NCBI RefSeq assembly: GCF_000744375.1
Contig: NZ_JQLU01000003.1
Span: 1 to 64,000, forward strand
Length of the DNA: 64,000 bases
Source of the DNA: Carnobacterium gallinarum DSM 4847
Lineage (GTDB): Bacteria; Bacillota; Bacilli; Lactobacillales; Carnobacteriaceae
Direction of reading: 5' to 3'
In this document: positions 28,063-37,383 of the stretch, piece by piece
Position numbering within the stretch: the first letter of the stretch is position 1
How the letters are laid out: each line of letters opens with the position of its first letter
Notes under the pieces: generated by a model
Databases searched by the model: none
The model's input: only the letters and a program-made list of their open reading frames with translations
Told to the model about the DNA's origin: nothing
Position numbers and translations under genes: made by a program

Positions 28063-28111
28063 TTAAAAAAAATCAAAGAATAACTTCAAACTATATTCTT
28101 TGATTTTTTTA
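28063..28111. terminator. Terminator after recD2
   Basis: AAAAAAATCAAAGAATA pairs with TATTCTTTGATTTTTTT across a short loop, directly past the recD2 stop. Confidence 0.85.
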
Positions 28112-28112
28112 G

Positions 28113-30677
28113 CTAATTTAAGTTATATGGATTTATTTGATTCATACCAATCATCGGATCTACCTGATTCGTTTGAACCATTTTCATCGTTAAAATATAA
28201 CTAATCGGTTCATTATTTTCTGCTTCCACTTGATACTCTTCTGCTTCCTCTTCAAGCTCAAATAAATTCATTTCTTGAACTGCTTTTTCTGTATCTACAG
28301 ATTTTATTGGTTGAATTTCTTTTACTGGAACTGTGTTTTCTTCTTCACGTTGTACTTTAGGAGTAGTTGGTTGAAAAATAACATCTTCATCAAAGACAAT
28401 TTGATCTTCAGAGTCTAATAGACGTTCTTTTAAAGTTGTTAACCGATTATCAGAAGAACGTTCTACACATGTCCAAAAAGCTTGTGGTTCTCCGCATAAA
28501 ATCAACAAATCACGACTGCGAGTAATAGCAGTATATAATAAATCTCTCCGTAACATGCGATTATAATTTCGGACCATTGGTAAAATAACCATGCGAAATT
28601 CGCTACCTTGAGATTTATGAATTGAACAGCAGTAGGCTAACGTTATTTTATTCCATTCATTCCGTTTATAGGTCACTTCATTACTATCAAATTGAATCGT
28701 CATTTCATCTACTTTATCGTCCGTCTCTTTTGCATAACTAATTCCAACAATTTCACCCATATCCCCATTAAAAACATTTGATTCGGGACTATTAACCAGT
28801 TGCAAGACTTTATCGCCAATTCGATAAACTTTATCGTTAAACTTTAATTCTTTGCGTTTTCCTGTATCATTTGGATTAAAAATCTCTTGCATCATCTTAT
28901 TCAGGGCATCAATTCCTGCAGGACCTCGATACATTGGTGCCAACACTTGAATATCTTGTGAAGAAAACCCTTTAGACTTGGCTCGTTCAACAACTTGGCG
29001 AATCACATTTTCAATCTGCATAGTATCACATTCAAAAAATGAACGGTCTTTTTTATTTTTAGTAAAATCTTCTGGTAACTTGCCATCTTTAATCTCATGG
29101 GCCAATGGAATAATTGAAGAACCATCTCCTTGACGATAGATTTCATTCAATTCCATACTAGGAATCAATTTTGAGCCAATTAAATCATGTAATACTTGAC
29201 CAGGACCAACAGATGGCAGTTGATCTTTATCTCCCACTAGAATAACTTGCATATTCGTAGGTACAGCCTTCAATAAGCTATTGGCTAACCAGATATCAAC
29301 CATCGACATTTCATCAACAATCAATAAACCTCCTTCTAGCTCTCGCTCTGAAATCGGATCTGTATTCTTTTCACGTCCATTTAATCCTAATAAACGATGA
29401 ATTGTACTACTTGGCAAACCTGTTGATTCATTCATCCGCTTCGCTGCTCGACCAGTTGGAGCCGCTAATAAAATTGGAAAAATAGCATTATGATAATCAT
29501 TAATATCTAAAGATAGTCCATTTAATTCAGCAAATAAGGCAACAATCCCATTTAAAACTGTTGTTTTCCCTGTTCCTGGACCACCAGTCAGAATAAATAA
29601 TGGCGAAACAACAGCCTCTTCAATTGCTTGAATCTGAGAAGCCCCATAGGAAATACCCAAACGTTTTTCTAAGCGCCTTATCTCTTTAGGGATGTCATGA
29701 CCCTCATAACTAATTTTCTTTTTACGTTCCAAAAGGCGCTTAACTGATGTTGAAACGCCCCACTCTGCTGCATATAATGTATTAATATAGAGCTTTTCTT
29801 GATCTTCAATTAAACGACGTTCTTCTAGCAAGCCAATCAATTCATTCGCGACAAAATCTGGATCAATTACGTAAGCACGGCTTTCTTCTAAAACACGTAA
29901 AGTTTCTTCTAAAAGTGGCTCCGCTAAAGCATAAGTATCTCCACGACCAAGACACAATTCATTTAATGAATATAAAATAGCTGCTTTCAAACGGGCTGGT
30001 GAATCTGCAGCAAAACCTAGTTGTTCTGCAATTGCATCGGCTTTCTTAAAACCAATATTTTCTACATCGTCAATTAATTGATACGGGTTTTCTTGAATAA
30101 TTTCGAGAGTTTCTTCTTGATAGGTTTGATAAATTGTAAAAGCTAATTGATTTCCAAAGCCAAAACCATTTAATCCAATAATAATTTTTTCCATCCCATC
30201 ACCCGCTTGAAGCGTTTCAGCAATCAAATCAATCTTTTTCTGATTCAATCCATTCACCATTTTTAAAACAGCTGGATTTGCTAAAATTTCATCAATCGCA
30301 TGTTCACCTAAGGCCTCTACGATATTTTCAGCTGTTTTTTTCCCAATACCTGGAAATTTTTCACTAGACAGATATGCAACTATTCCTGCTTCTGAAGTTG
30401 GTCGCTCTGGATTATACCTGGTTGCCACAAATTGAACGCCAAATTTAGGATGATCAACTAAGCTACCATGAAAACGATAAACTTCTTCCTCTTGAATTTG
30501 ACCAAAGCTGCCTGTTACAACGATTTCTTTTTCGGAAAAATTACTATCTGTTTCAATAACACGAACTAAAATAACTTTATAAAAATTCGTGGGATTTTGA
30601 TAGAAAATCGCCATCACTTGACCAACTAAAAAGGGTTCATTAGTCGTAAATAAATCTAAATTTTCTTGCATGGTCAT
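28113..30677 (-). CDS. recD2: RecD2-type 5'-3' DNA helicase
   Basis: SF1B helicase of 854 residues acting in repair and replication-fork maintenance, without RecBC. The long N-terminal RecD2-specific region includes helix-hairpin-helix units (FPGIGKKTAENIVEAL near 108; IGFKKADAIAEQL near 208). Walker A GGPGTGKTT has Lys371; Walker B is LLIVDEMSMVD; late motifs include YCCSIHKSQGSEF and LYTAITRSRDLL. Downstream of the TPR gene by 23 bases, the same pairing as Bacillus yrrB-yrrC. A 70-residue low-complexity Glu-rich tail ends the protein. Confidence 0.93.
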   Translation of the reverse strand: MTMQENLDLFTTNEPFLVGQVMAIFYQNPTNFYKVILVRVIETDSNFSEKEIVVTGSFGQIQEEEVYRFHGSLVDHPKFGVQFVATRYNPERPTSEAGIVAYLSSEKFPGIGKKTAENIVEALGEHAIDEILANPAVLKMVNGLNQKKIDLIAETLQAGDGMEKIIIGLNGFGFGNQLAFTIYQTYQEETLEIIQENPYQLIDDVENIGFKKADAIAEQLGFAADSPARLKAAILYSLNELCLGRGDTYALAEPLLEETLRVLEESRAYVIDPDFVANELIGLLEERRLIEDQEKLYINTLYAAEWGVSTSVKRLLERKKKISYEGHDIPKEIRRLEKRLGISYGASQIQAIEEAVVSPLFILTGGPGTGKTTVLNGIVALFAELNGLSLDINDYHNAIFPILLAAPTGRAAKRMNESTGLPSSTIHRLLGLNGREKNTDPISERELEGGLLIVDEMSMVDIWLANSLLKAVPTNMQVILVGDKDQLPSVGPGQVLHDLIGSKLIPSMELNEIYRQGDGSSIIPLAHEIKDGKLPEDFTKNKKDRSFFECDTMQIENVIRQVVERAKSKGFSSQDIQVLAPMYRGPAGIDALNKMMQEIFNPNDTGKRKELKFNDKVYRIGDKVLQLVNSPESNVFNGDMGEIVGISYAKETDDKVDEMTIQFDSNEVTYKRNEWNKITLAYCCSIHKSQGSEFRMVILPMVRNYNRMLRRDLLYTAITRSRDLLILCGEPQAFWTCVERSSDNRLTTLKERLLDSEDQIVFDEDVIFQPTTPKVQREEENTVPVKEIQPIKSVDTEKAVQEMNLFELEEEAEEYQVEAENNEPISYILTMKMVQTNQVDPMIGMNQINPYNLN

Positions 30678-30700
30678 TTTCTATCAGCATCCTCTCTACT

Positions 30701-31375
30701 TTATTTGTTTTTTTGAATAAATGTTTGAATTTCATCTAATCGTTTCATTTGCACTTGATAGTAAGACTCATCTAGCATACGCGCCTGATCAAAATAAAGC
30801 TCAAACGATGCGGGTTCTTCTGCTAATATCATACCAATTAGTCCTCTTTTCAACCACGCTTCTGGCTGCTTTGGAGCTAGTACCATCACCTTTTCAAAAT
30901 AAATTTTAGCTTCTGAAAAAGCTTCAATTTGCATAAATGTATTCCCAATTAAAAGCAACAACTCAGAGTCATTGATATTTTCTGTTTCTGCAGTCAATAA
31001 AAAAGCTAATGCCTTTTTAGGATTTTCTAAAGCTAAATAGGATTGTGCCAACATAATAAGGCTATCTTTTTTTAAATAGTTATCTTTAACAGAAACCTTT
31101 AAAAAAGCATGAATCGCTTGCGGATAATCTTGTATTTGATAATAATAGGTACCAAATGCATAGAGTATTTCTGGATGATTAGGATTCTTTTCATTTGCTA
31201 ACTCAAGGACGGCTTTTGCATCAGCTTCTTTTTTCGCAATGAATAACATATTGGCTAAATTATAATATCCAGCAACTGAATCTGGCTGTTGTTCGATTTC
31301 TTCAAATAAAATTTTAATGGCTTGTGTGTGTTTTCCTGCTTCCCAATACTCAAATGCTTTTTGATTACGATCCAT
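30701..31375 (-). CDS. TPR protein (YrrB-like)
   Basis: 224 residues made almost entirely of tetratricopeptide repeats, about six, with typical positions in AGYYNLANMLFIAKKEADA, ILYAFGTYYYQIQDYPQAI and AWLKRGLIGMILAEEP. A cytosolic interaction scaffold; partners unknown. It lies between the phosphatase and recD2, as does the Bacillus TPR protein next to recD2. Confidence 0.88.
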   Translation of the reverse strand: MDRNQKAFEYWEAGKHTQAIKILFEEIEQQPDSVAGYYNLANMLFIAKKEADAKAVLELANEKNPNHPEILYAFGTYYYQIQDYPQAIHAFLKVSVKDNYLKKDSLIMLAQSYLALENPKKALAFLLTAETENINDSELLLLIGNTFMQIEAFSEAKIYFEKVMVLAPKQPEAWLKRGLIGMILAEEPASFELYFDQARMLDESYYQVQMKRLDEIQTFIQKNK

Positions 31376-31447
31376 TTCGACTACCTCACATTCTTTCTCA
31401 ACCTTTTTATTTTACACTATTAAACTTAAGGAAACTAGTCTTTTTCC

Positions 31448-32080
31448 TTATTTAAAAGAGTCTAAGTGTGCGGTGTCATTCCATAAAATAAGTTCATACC
31501 CTGCATCACTGACTTCAATAATACTTAAACTACTATTATCAATTCCACCCGCTTTACGAATTTGCTCTAGTGGCTTACCTGATAAGGTTTGAATTAAAGT
31601 GACTAAGGTCATTCCATGAGCAACAAATAATAAATCTTGATTCGGATGTTGAGCGACAGCTTCGTTAACTACTTGACTGCTACGTTTAATTAATTCTGGA
31701 TAAGTTTCACCTTGAAACTCCTCTGGATCATATTCATGAGGATTATTGCGTAAATGATGCATTTGCTCTGGATAGCGTTCAATAGCAGATTCAATTAAAA
31801 CGCCCTCTAACTCACCTAAGCCAAACTCCTTTAAACCTGCATCGTAAGAAATTGGTGGAACTTCATTAAACTCTTCGATTAATGTTTGAGCAGTTAATAC
31901 TGCGCGCTTTTGTGGGCTAACGATTATTTTGGCAAAAGATATGTCTTTTAGACGCTCGCCTAGAAGCGCTGTTTCTAAATAACTTTCTTCCAATAAAGGT
32001 GAGTCTCCATTTTTCCCTTGCAGTTTACGTGCAAGATTCCATTCTGTTTTTCCATGTCGTACAAAATATAATTTTGCCAT
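31448..32080 (-). CDS. Histidine phosphatase family protein
   Basis: 210 residues of the phosphoglycerate mutase-like superfamily. The catalytic RHG motif is in LYFVRHGKTEWN (His9), the second His in LLFVAHGMTLVTLI; Arg and Glu ligands lie in SPQKRAVLTAQ and FGLGELEG. The small size and cofactor-independent look suggest a broad phosphatase, not glycolytic mutase. Substrate unknown. Confidence 0.88.
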   Translation of the reverse strand: MAKLYFVRHGKTEWNLARKLQGKNGDSPLLEESYLETALLGERLKDISFAKIIVSPQKRAVLTAQTLIEEFNEVPPISYDAGLKEFGLGELEGVLIESAIERYPEQMHHLRNNPHEYDPEEFQGETYPELIKRSSQVVNEAVAQHPNQDLLFVAHGMTLVTLIQTLSGKPLEQIRKAGGIDNSSLSIIEVSDAGYELILWNDTAHLDSFK

Positions 32081-32118
32081 CGTCTCACACTCTTTTCTCT
32101 ACTAGCTTTTAATCTATT

Positions 32119-32148
32119 ATCCTTGAATTCACTATTAAATTCAAGGAT
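32119..32148. repeat. Inverted repeat upstream of the phosphatase gene
   Basis: ATCCTTGAATT (32119-32129) pairs with AATTCAAGGAT (32138-32148) over eight bases. No T-run is adjacent. It lies 38 bases upstream of the minus-strand phosphatase start and may be an operator or leader hairpin. Confidence 0.5.
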
Positions 32149-32263
32149 TGGGCTAATTTTTAATTATTTACTTAGGGACAACCATTGATTTAGATATCCC
32201 CCCTTCTTCATTTCTAGTATTCAGTTTTTCATCTTCACTTTCTAGTTCATTCCAAACTATAAT

Positions 32264-32713
32264 TTGGTAAAAAATACGATTAAAAAAATGAGAATAGCTG
32301 CATACTATCTAAAAATAGATTGTCAAACAATTGATGACTTCAAAAATAACAATGAAACTAGGCTAATTACAGAGACTACTTATTTAAAAAAAATTCTCTC
32401 TGATCATTATAATGAACTATTTTCATTTTCTATCAACAGGTGCATCTGTGTAAATACGCCAATAGAAAATCAGTTATTAAATGAAGCCCTTGTTGGTGTA
32501 GAAATATTTAGCAAAAATAATGATGCGAATTTTATTGCATAGATTTATCTAGAATATCTACAATAAGTTCTCAACAAACTCACTAATTTAGATGAAAAGT
32601 ACTTAGCAACTCAGTTCTGCCTAAAGGTTTTAGAAAAAACTATTTAGATAGGGATAGACAGTCTTGAATATGAGCTATTAAACCAGTTTATAAGAATTAA
32701 TAAATTATCGTAG
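32264..32713 (+). pseudogene. Decayed gene of unknown family
   Basis: One + strand frame stays protein-like across three internal stops: ILSDHYNELFSFSINRC, LLNEALVGVEIFSKNNDANF, then (past TAG and TAA) VLNKLTNLDEKYLATQFCLK and (past TAG) DSLEYELLNQFIRINKLS, ending at 32713. The helical, repeat-like make-up suggests the C-terminal part of a TPR-type regulator such as Rgg/PlcR, but that is speculation. The first 93 codons form an open frame without a convincing start or ribosome site. Confidence 0.5.
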
Positions 32714-32741
32714 CTCATCATACTAGCCGTTTCAGTAGATA

Positions 32742-32789
32742 AAAAAGACAAAATCCCCTTATAAATAAAAGAAATTCGTCTTTTTTATT
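32742..32789. terminator. Possible terminator at 32.75 kb
   Basis: AAAAAAGAC and GTCTTTTTT pair around a long A-rich loop. It could serve the decayed gene on the + strand and the minus-strand gene upstream. The large loop makes it uncertain. Confidence 0.35.
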
Positions 32790-32867
32790 TCCAAATTCTG
32801 ATTTTGATAGCCTTAACTTTCAGACTGGCTACTTCATAAAAACTTGGTATCTAAACCAATAGTACAT

Positions 32868-33851
32868 TTAATCAGCTACTAAATTTTCTTCATCTATTTG
32901 GGAATTCTTATTATTTTCTTCATCTGAACGATCTGGTTTTAACTCACTTTCCCCTTCAATTCCAGATGTCTGTTCTTTCTGGGGATTTTCAATATCTTGG
33001 CTTGTTTCACCTATATTTCCTACTTCATTGTCAGAATCAGATGCTGCAGTTGGATTTGTTGTATTATTTGTATTTAATAACTGATTATTTATTGTTTCAA
33101 TAGCTTCAGCTTGACGTTGACGTTCTAACTCTTCTGCTGCTAATCTAGCTGTTTCAGCCTGTTGTTCTGCCACCTTTTGTTCTTGAAGTGTTTTAAATTC
33201 TTCAGCCTTAGTTACAAATTCCATTAAGTCGATTTTAGCTCTTTGATTTTTGATAGCTACTATTCGCATTTTCACTTCTTCAATTTGAGCCCTTGTAAGC
33301 TCTATTTTAAATGTTTCAGTAGCTTGGTTGCTATAAAAATCCGTTATTCCTACTTGAGCCAAGTCAATGTCATTAAATTGTTTTTGAGCTTCATCATAAG
33401 CTGGTTTTAACTTTTGATATAGTGGGATAGAAATTAATTGAATGGCTTCTAATTTTTTAGCAGTTGTTGCGAGCAATTCAGTAGAAATTTCATCAATCAC
33501 ACTCCCTTTTTTCATTAAGTGAGTCACTGCTTGTTGTCCATCAAACATCGTTTTTACTTTTCCAAGCTCATTCAGTCCTTGTTTTTTTTCTGCGTCATTC
33601 GCCATTTTTGAAAGATAACGATCTACGTCTTCTATCTGTTTAAGAGTAAGGTTATTCGCTAGCGCTGTTTTCTCTGAATTGCTGTACAACGCTGATAATA
33701 GTTCTGCTAACTGAGTTTGATTATTTGCATAACGTAACTTTCTTTGTGTTATTTGATTCTCGTATCTCTTCTTACTATAGGCTGTCCCACTAACAACAAT
33801 TCCTATTGTTAAAATAACCATCAAACTAAGAATTAATCCTGATTTTTTCAC
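32868..33851 (-). CDS. Membrane-anchored coiled-coil surface protein
   Basis: 327 residues. A signal-anchor helix at 5-25 (GLILSLMVILTIGIVVSGTAY) with a short basic tail suggests the rest is outside the cell. The middle is helical, containing two related stretches rich in LT-x-x-Q-I-E (LTLKQIEDVDRYL; LTRAQIEEVKMRI), then a Gln/Glu/Ala coiled coil (about 215-255) and a 70-residue acidic, Asn/Ser-rich tail. No family is named with confidence; the repeat recalls small helical extracellular modules of Gram-positive surface proteins. It stands alone between mnmA and decayed DNA. Confidence 0.6.
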   Translation of the reverse strand: MKKSGLILSLMVILTIGIVVSGTAYSKKRYENQITQRKLRYANNQTQLAELLSALYSNSEKTALANNLTLKQIEDVDRYLSKMANDAEKKQGLNELGKVKTMFDGQQAVTHLMKKGSVIDEISTELLATTAKKLEAIQLISIPLYQKLKPAYDEAQKQFNDIDLAQVGITDFYSNQATETFKIELTRAQIEEVKMRIVAIKNQRAKIDLMEFVTKAEEFKTLQEQKVAEQQAETARLAAEELERQRQAEAIETINNQLLNTNNTTNPTAASDSDNEVGNIGETSQDIENPQKEQTSGIEGESELKPDRSDEENNKNSQIDEENLVAD

Positions 33852-34011
33852 TATTCTTGGCCTCTACCTTCTATATATAAACAATCTTATTTATTTTTTC
33901 ATTATATTTCTCTAGGTATTTAACCACATTCGATACAAAAAACTATACAAATAAAAATATTATTAAACAATCGTATATGTAAGTATAACATAAATTTTAT
34001 TCTTAAAGGAC

Positions 34012-34052
34012 AAAAAAAACGAACAATCATTTTTGATTGTTCGTTTTTAATT
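34012..34052 (-). terminator. Terminator after mnmA
   Basis: AAAACGAACAATCA pairs with TGATTGTTCGTTTTT over a TTTT loop, just past the mnmA stop; usable on both strands. Confidence 0.9.
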
Positions 34053-34058
34053 TTGTTA

Positions 34059-35249
<1,191 letters not shown>

Positions 35250-35367
35250 CTATATTATTATAACGGCTTTACCAGAGAAATCAAGGGTTATGCAAATCAA
35301 ATGAGGAAATCACTTACTTTTCGTATAGATAAATTCTAATTTTCTTCACATTTAGTGAAAATGAAGC

Positions 35368-35396
35368 AAAAAAAGCCAAACTCAATGAGTTCAGCC
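35368..35396 (-). terminator. Terminator after DUF1831 gene
   Basis: On the minus strand GGCTGAACTC pairs, with G-U pairs, with GAGTTTGGCT; TTTTTT follows. Confidence 0.7.
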
Positions 35397-35410
35397 CTCT
35401 CTGCCTTATA

Positions 35411-35752
35411 TTAAACTTTTTCCATCACACCACGTTCAATAAACCCTTGCATAATGAAGTTAAATTTATCAACAACTAGTTTAAAGTTTTCATTTTTATA
35501 AATATCAACCGCACGTAAACCATTGCTAGTCGTTGTTGATAGTTTAAATGATTGTAAATCTTTGTTCACTACGATTTTTAATTTAATCCCTTGCTTATTC
35601 TCTGGTGAAGCATCCAATGGACGAATATACTGATAATTACCTGAACTAGTTTCTTCAAAACCATTATCTCGTAATGTATATTTTTTCACTCCTGGAGCTA
35701 AACGATACTTTTCTGTTGAACCTACTAAACTTGTTTCTGTTTCAAATGCCAT
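35411..35752 (-). CDS. DUF1831 protein
   Basis: A 113-residue protein typical of Lactobacillales, encoded near iscS and mnmA in this group, which hints at a role in sulfur transfer to tRNA, but its function is unknown. Recognisable segments are YTLRDNGFEETSSGNYQ and the closing NFIMQGFIERGVMEKV. No Cys, signal or membrane segment. Its own terminator follows. Confidence 0.75.
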   Translation of the reverse strand: MAFETETSLVGSTEKYRLAPGVKKYTLRDNGFEETSSGNYQYIRPLDASPENKQGIKLKIVVNKDLQSFKLSTTTSNGLRAVDIYKNENFKLVVDKFNFIMQGFIERGVMEKV

Positions 35753-35948
35753 CCCAAGTCACCTCTTCAGTGTATTTTTCATTCAATATAAAATCTATTA
35801 TATCATATCAACCGCTACTTCTTCCATTGATTTTTAGTTGAACATGCCACTGTCTTGCATTTTTGTTCGTTGAATGACAGTTATGTTCCTACTAATTCAG
35901 CTTGAGACCTTATACACTAAAGCTAGAAAAGAAAGGTAGGTGGCAACA

Positions 35949-36041
35949 ATGAACTGGAATTATATCTCTAAATATCAAGGCATACTTGGTTTTTTATTCT
36001 TTATCGGTATGATTATTATCGCTATTTTATCCACTATATAA
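35949..36041 (+). CDS. 30-residue membrane micro-protein
   Basis: An ATG at 35949, five bases after AGGTGG, opens a 30-codon frame. MNWNYISKYQG precedes one continuous hydrophobic helix (about 12-30) ending in LSTI. It is the only + strand open frame in the 330-base gap between DUF1831 and iscS. No family is recognised; single-helix micro-proteins of this size include type I toxins and regulators of transporters. The promoter is not clear (TATACA near 35912). Confidence 0.5.
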   Translation: MNWNYISKYQGILGFLFFIGMIIIAILSTI

Positions 36042-36078
36042 TAAAAACTAGATACCACATTTTGATACCTAGCTTTAT

Positions 36079-37221
36079 TTATTTTTTTAATCGATTGACA
36101 ACAATAACTAACTTTTCAACCAATTCATGAATCATCTGAGGCTCCGTTCCCAGACCAAAGCTAACCCGTACAGATTGAGAAACTCGTGGATTATTTTCTC
36201 CATACATCGCTGTTAGTACATGACTGGGTTCAATATTTCCAGCTGTACAAGCGGATCCAGCAGAAATTGCAATCCCCATCAAATCAAGATTCATTAACAA
36301 TTGATCAGAAGGAATTTCTTTAATCCACAGACTTAGAACATGCGCTAAGCCATTTTCAGAAGCTCCATTTACTTCAAAATCAATTCCTGCTTCAGTCAAT
36401 TCTGATACAACTTGTTGTTTTAACGTATTGTATGCCTCTTTTCGTTGAACCTTTTCAGCTTGCATAATTTCAACAGCTTTTTTAAACCCAGCAATCGCAG
36501 GAATATTCTCAGTTCCAGCACGACGTTTTGTTTCCTGCTCCCCACCACGCATAAAACTTGGCAAGTGAATTGCTTCGCTTACATACAAAAAGCCAACACC
36601 TTTTGGACCATTTATTTTGTGAGCTGAAACCGAAAGCAAATCAATCTGGCTTCTTTTGACATCAATCTCTTCTAAGCCATAAGCTTGGACAGCATCCGTA
36701 TGAAAATAACTTTCTGTTTCAGCAACAATTGCGCCAATTTCAGCAATATTCATCAATGTCCCCACTTCATTATTGCCATACATAATGGATACTAGCGTTG
36801 TGTCTGGTCGAATGGCAGACTGTACCAATTCCGGATCAACTTGACCAAATTCATCTACAGGTAAATAAGTCACTTCAAAACCTAATGATTCCAAATATTC
36901 CATTGGTTCCAAAATGGCATGATGTTCAACTTTTGATGTAATTAAATGTTTCCCCATACTCTCTCTTGATAAAGCTGTCTCAATAACAGCGGTATTATCA
37001 CTTTCTGTACCACCACTTGTAATCACGATTTCACTTTGTTTTGCACCAATACTTTTGGCAAATACACTTCGAGCATCATCTAATAAATGACGCGCTTCTC
37101 GACCGAAACCATGAATACTTGAAGCATTTCCATAGAAGTTTTTCATCGTTTCATACGTAGTCTCTAAAACTTCTGGATGCACCGGACTAGTAGCAGCATG
37201 ATCTAAATATATCTTTTCCAT
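36079..37221 (-). CDS. iscS: Cysteine desulfurase (IscS/NifS family)
   Basis: PLP enzyme that removes sulfur from cysteine for tRNA thiolation and Fe-S work. 380 residues. PLP lysine K202 in SAHKINGPKG; the PLP-stacking His is in KVEHHAILEPME; catalytic Cys325 lies in SAGSACTAG. Short Cys loop typical of the group paired with MnmA (YrvO type), which is encoded downstream. Symbol by similarity; several desulfurases usually coexist in these bacteria. Confidence 0.93.
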   Translation of the reverse strand: MEKIYLDHAATSPVHPEVLETTYETMKNFYGNASSIHGFGREARHLLDDARSVFAKSIGAKQSEIVITSGGTESDNTAVIETALSRESMGKHLITSKVEHHAILEPMEYLESLGFEVTYLPVDEFGQVDPELVQSAIRPDTTLVSIMYGNNEVGTLMNIAEIGAIVAETESYFHTDAVQAYGLEEIDVKRSQIDLLSVSAHKINGPKGVGFLYVSEAIHLPSFMRGGEQETKRRAGTENIPAIAGFKKAVEIMQAEKVQRKEAYNTLKQQVVSELTEAGIDFEVNGASENGLAHVLSLWIKEIPSDQLLMNLDLMGIAISAGSACTAGNIEPSHVLTAMYGENNPRVSQSVRVSFGLGTEPQMIHELVEKLVIVVNRLKK

Positions 37222-37340
37222 AATTAGCTCCTATCTATAACCTTCTACTCAATATATGCTTCAAATTTTAACATGAAATTACCATTTCACCAAATACTTC
37301 TACTCTATTTTTTTAATCTCAACTAATTCAATCATTGAAC

Positions 37341-37380
37341 TAGCAAAAAAACATCAGTCATAAACCAATGTTTTTGCTTA
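37341..37380 (-). terminator. Terminator after gshAB
   Basis: GCAAAAAAACAT pairs with ATGTTTTTGC across a 13-base loop right after the gshAB stop. A and T flanks allow both directions. Confidence 0.7.
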
Positions 37381-37383
37381 GCT

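Noticed and set aside
36047-36075. GATACC repeated either side of ACATTTT near the iscS end, thought to be a terminator
   Set aside because: It is a direct repeat, not an inverted one; only CTAG can pair, so no stable hairpin.
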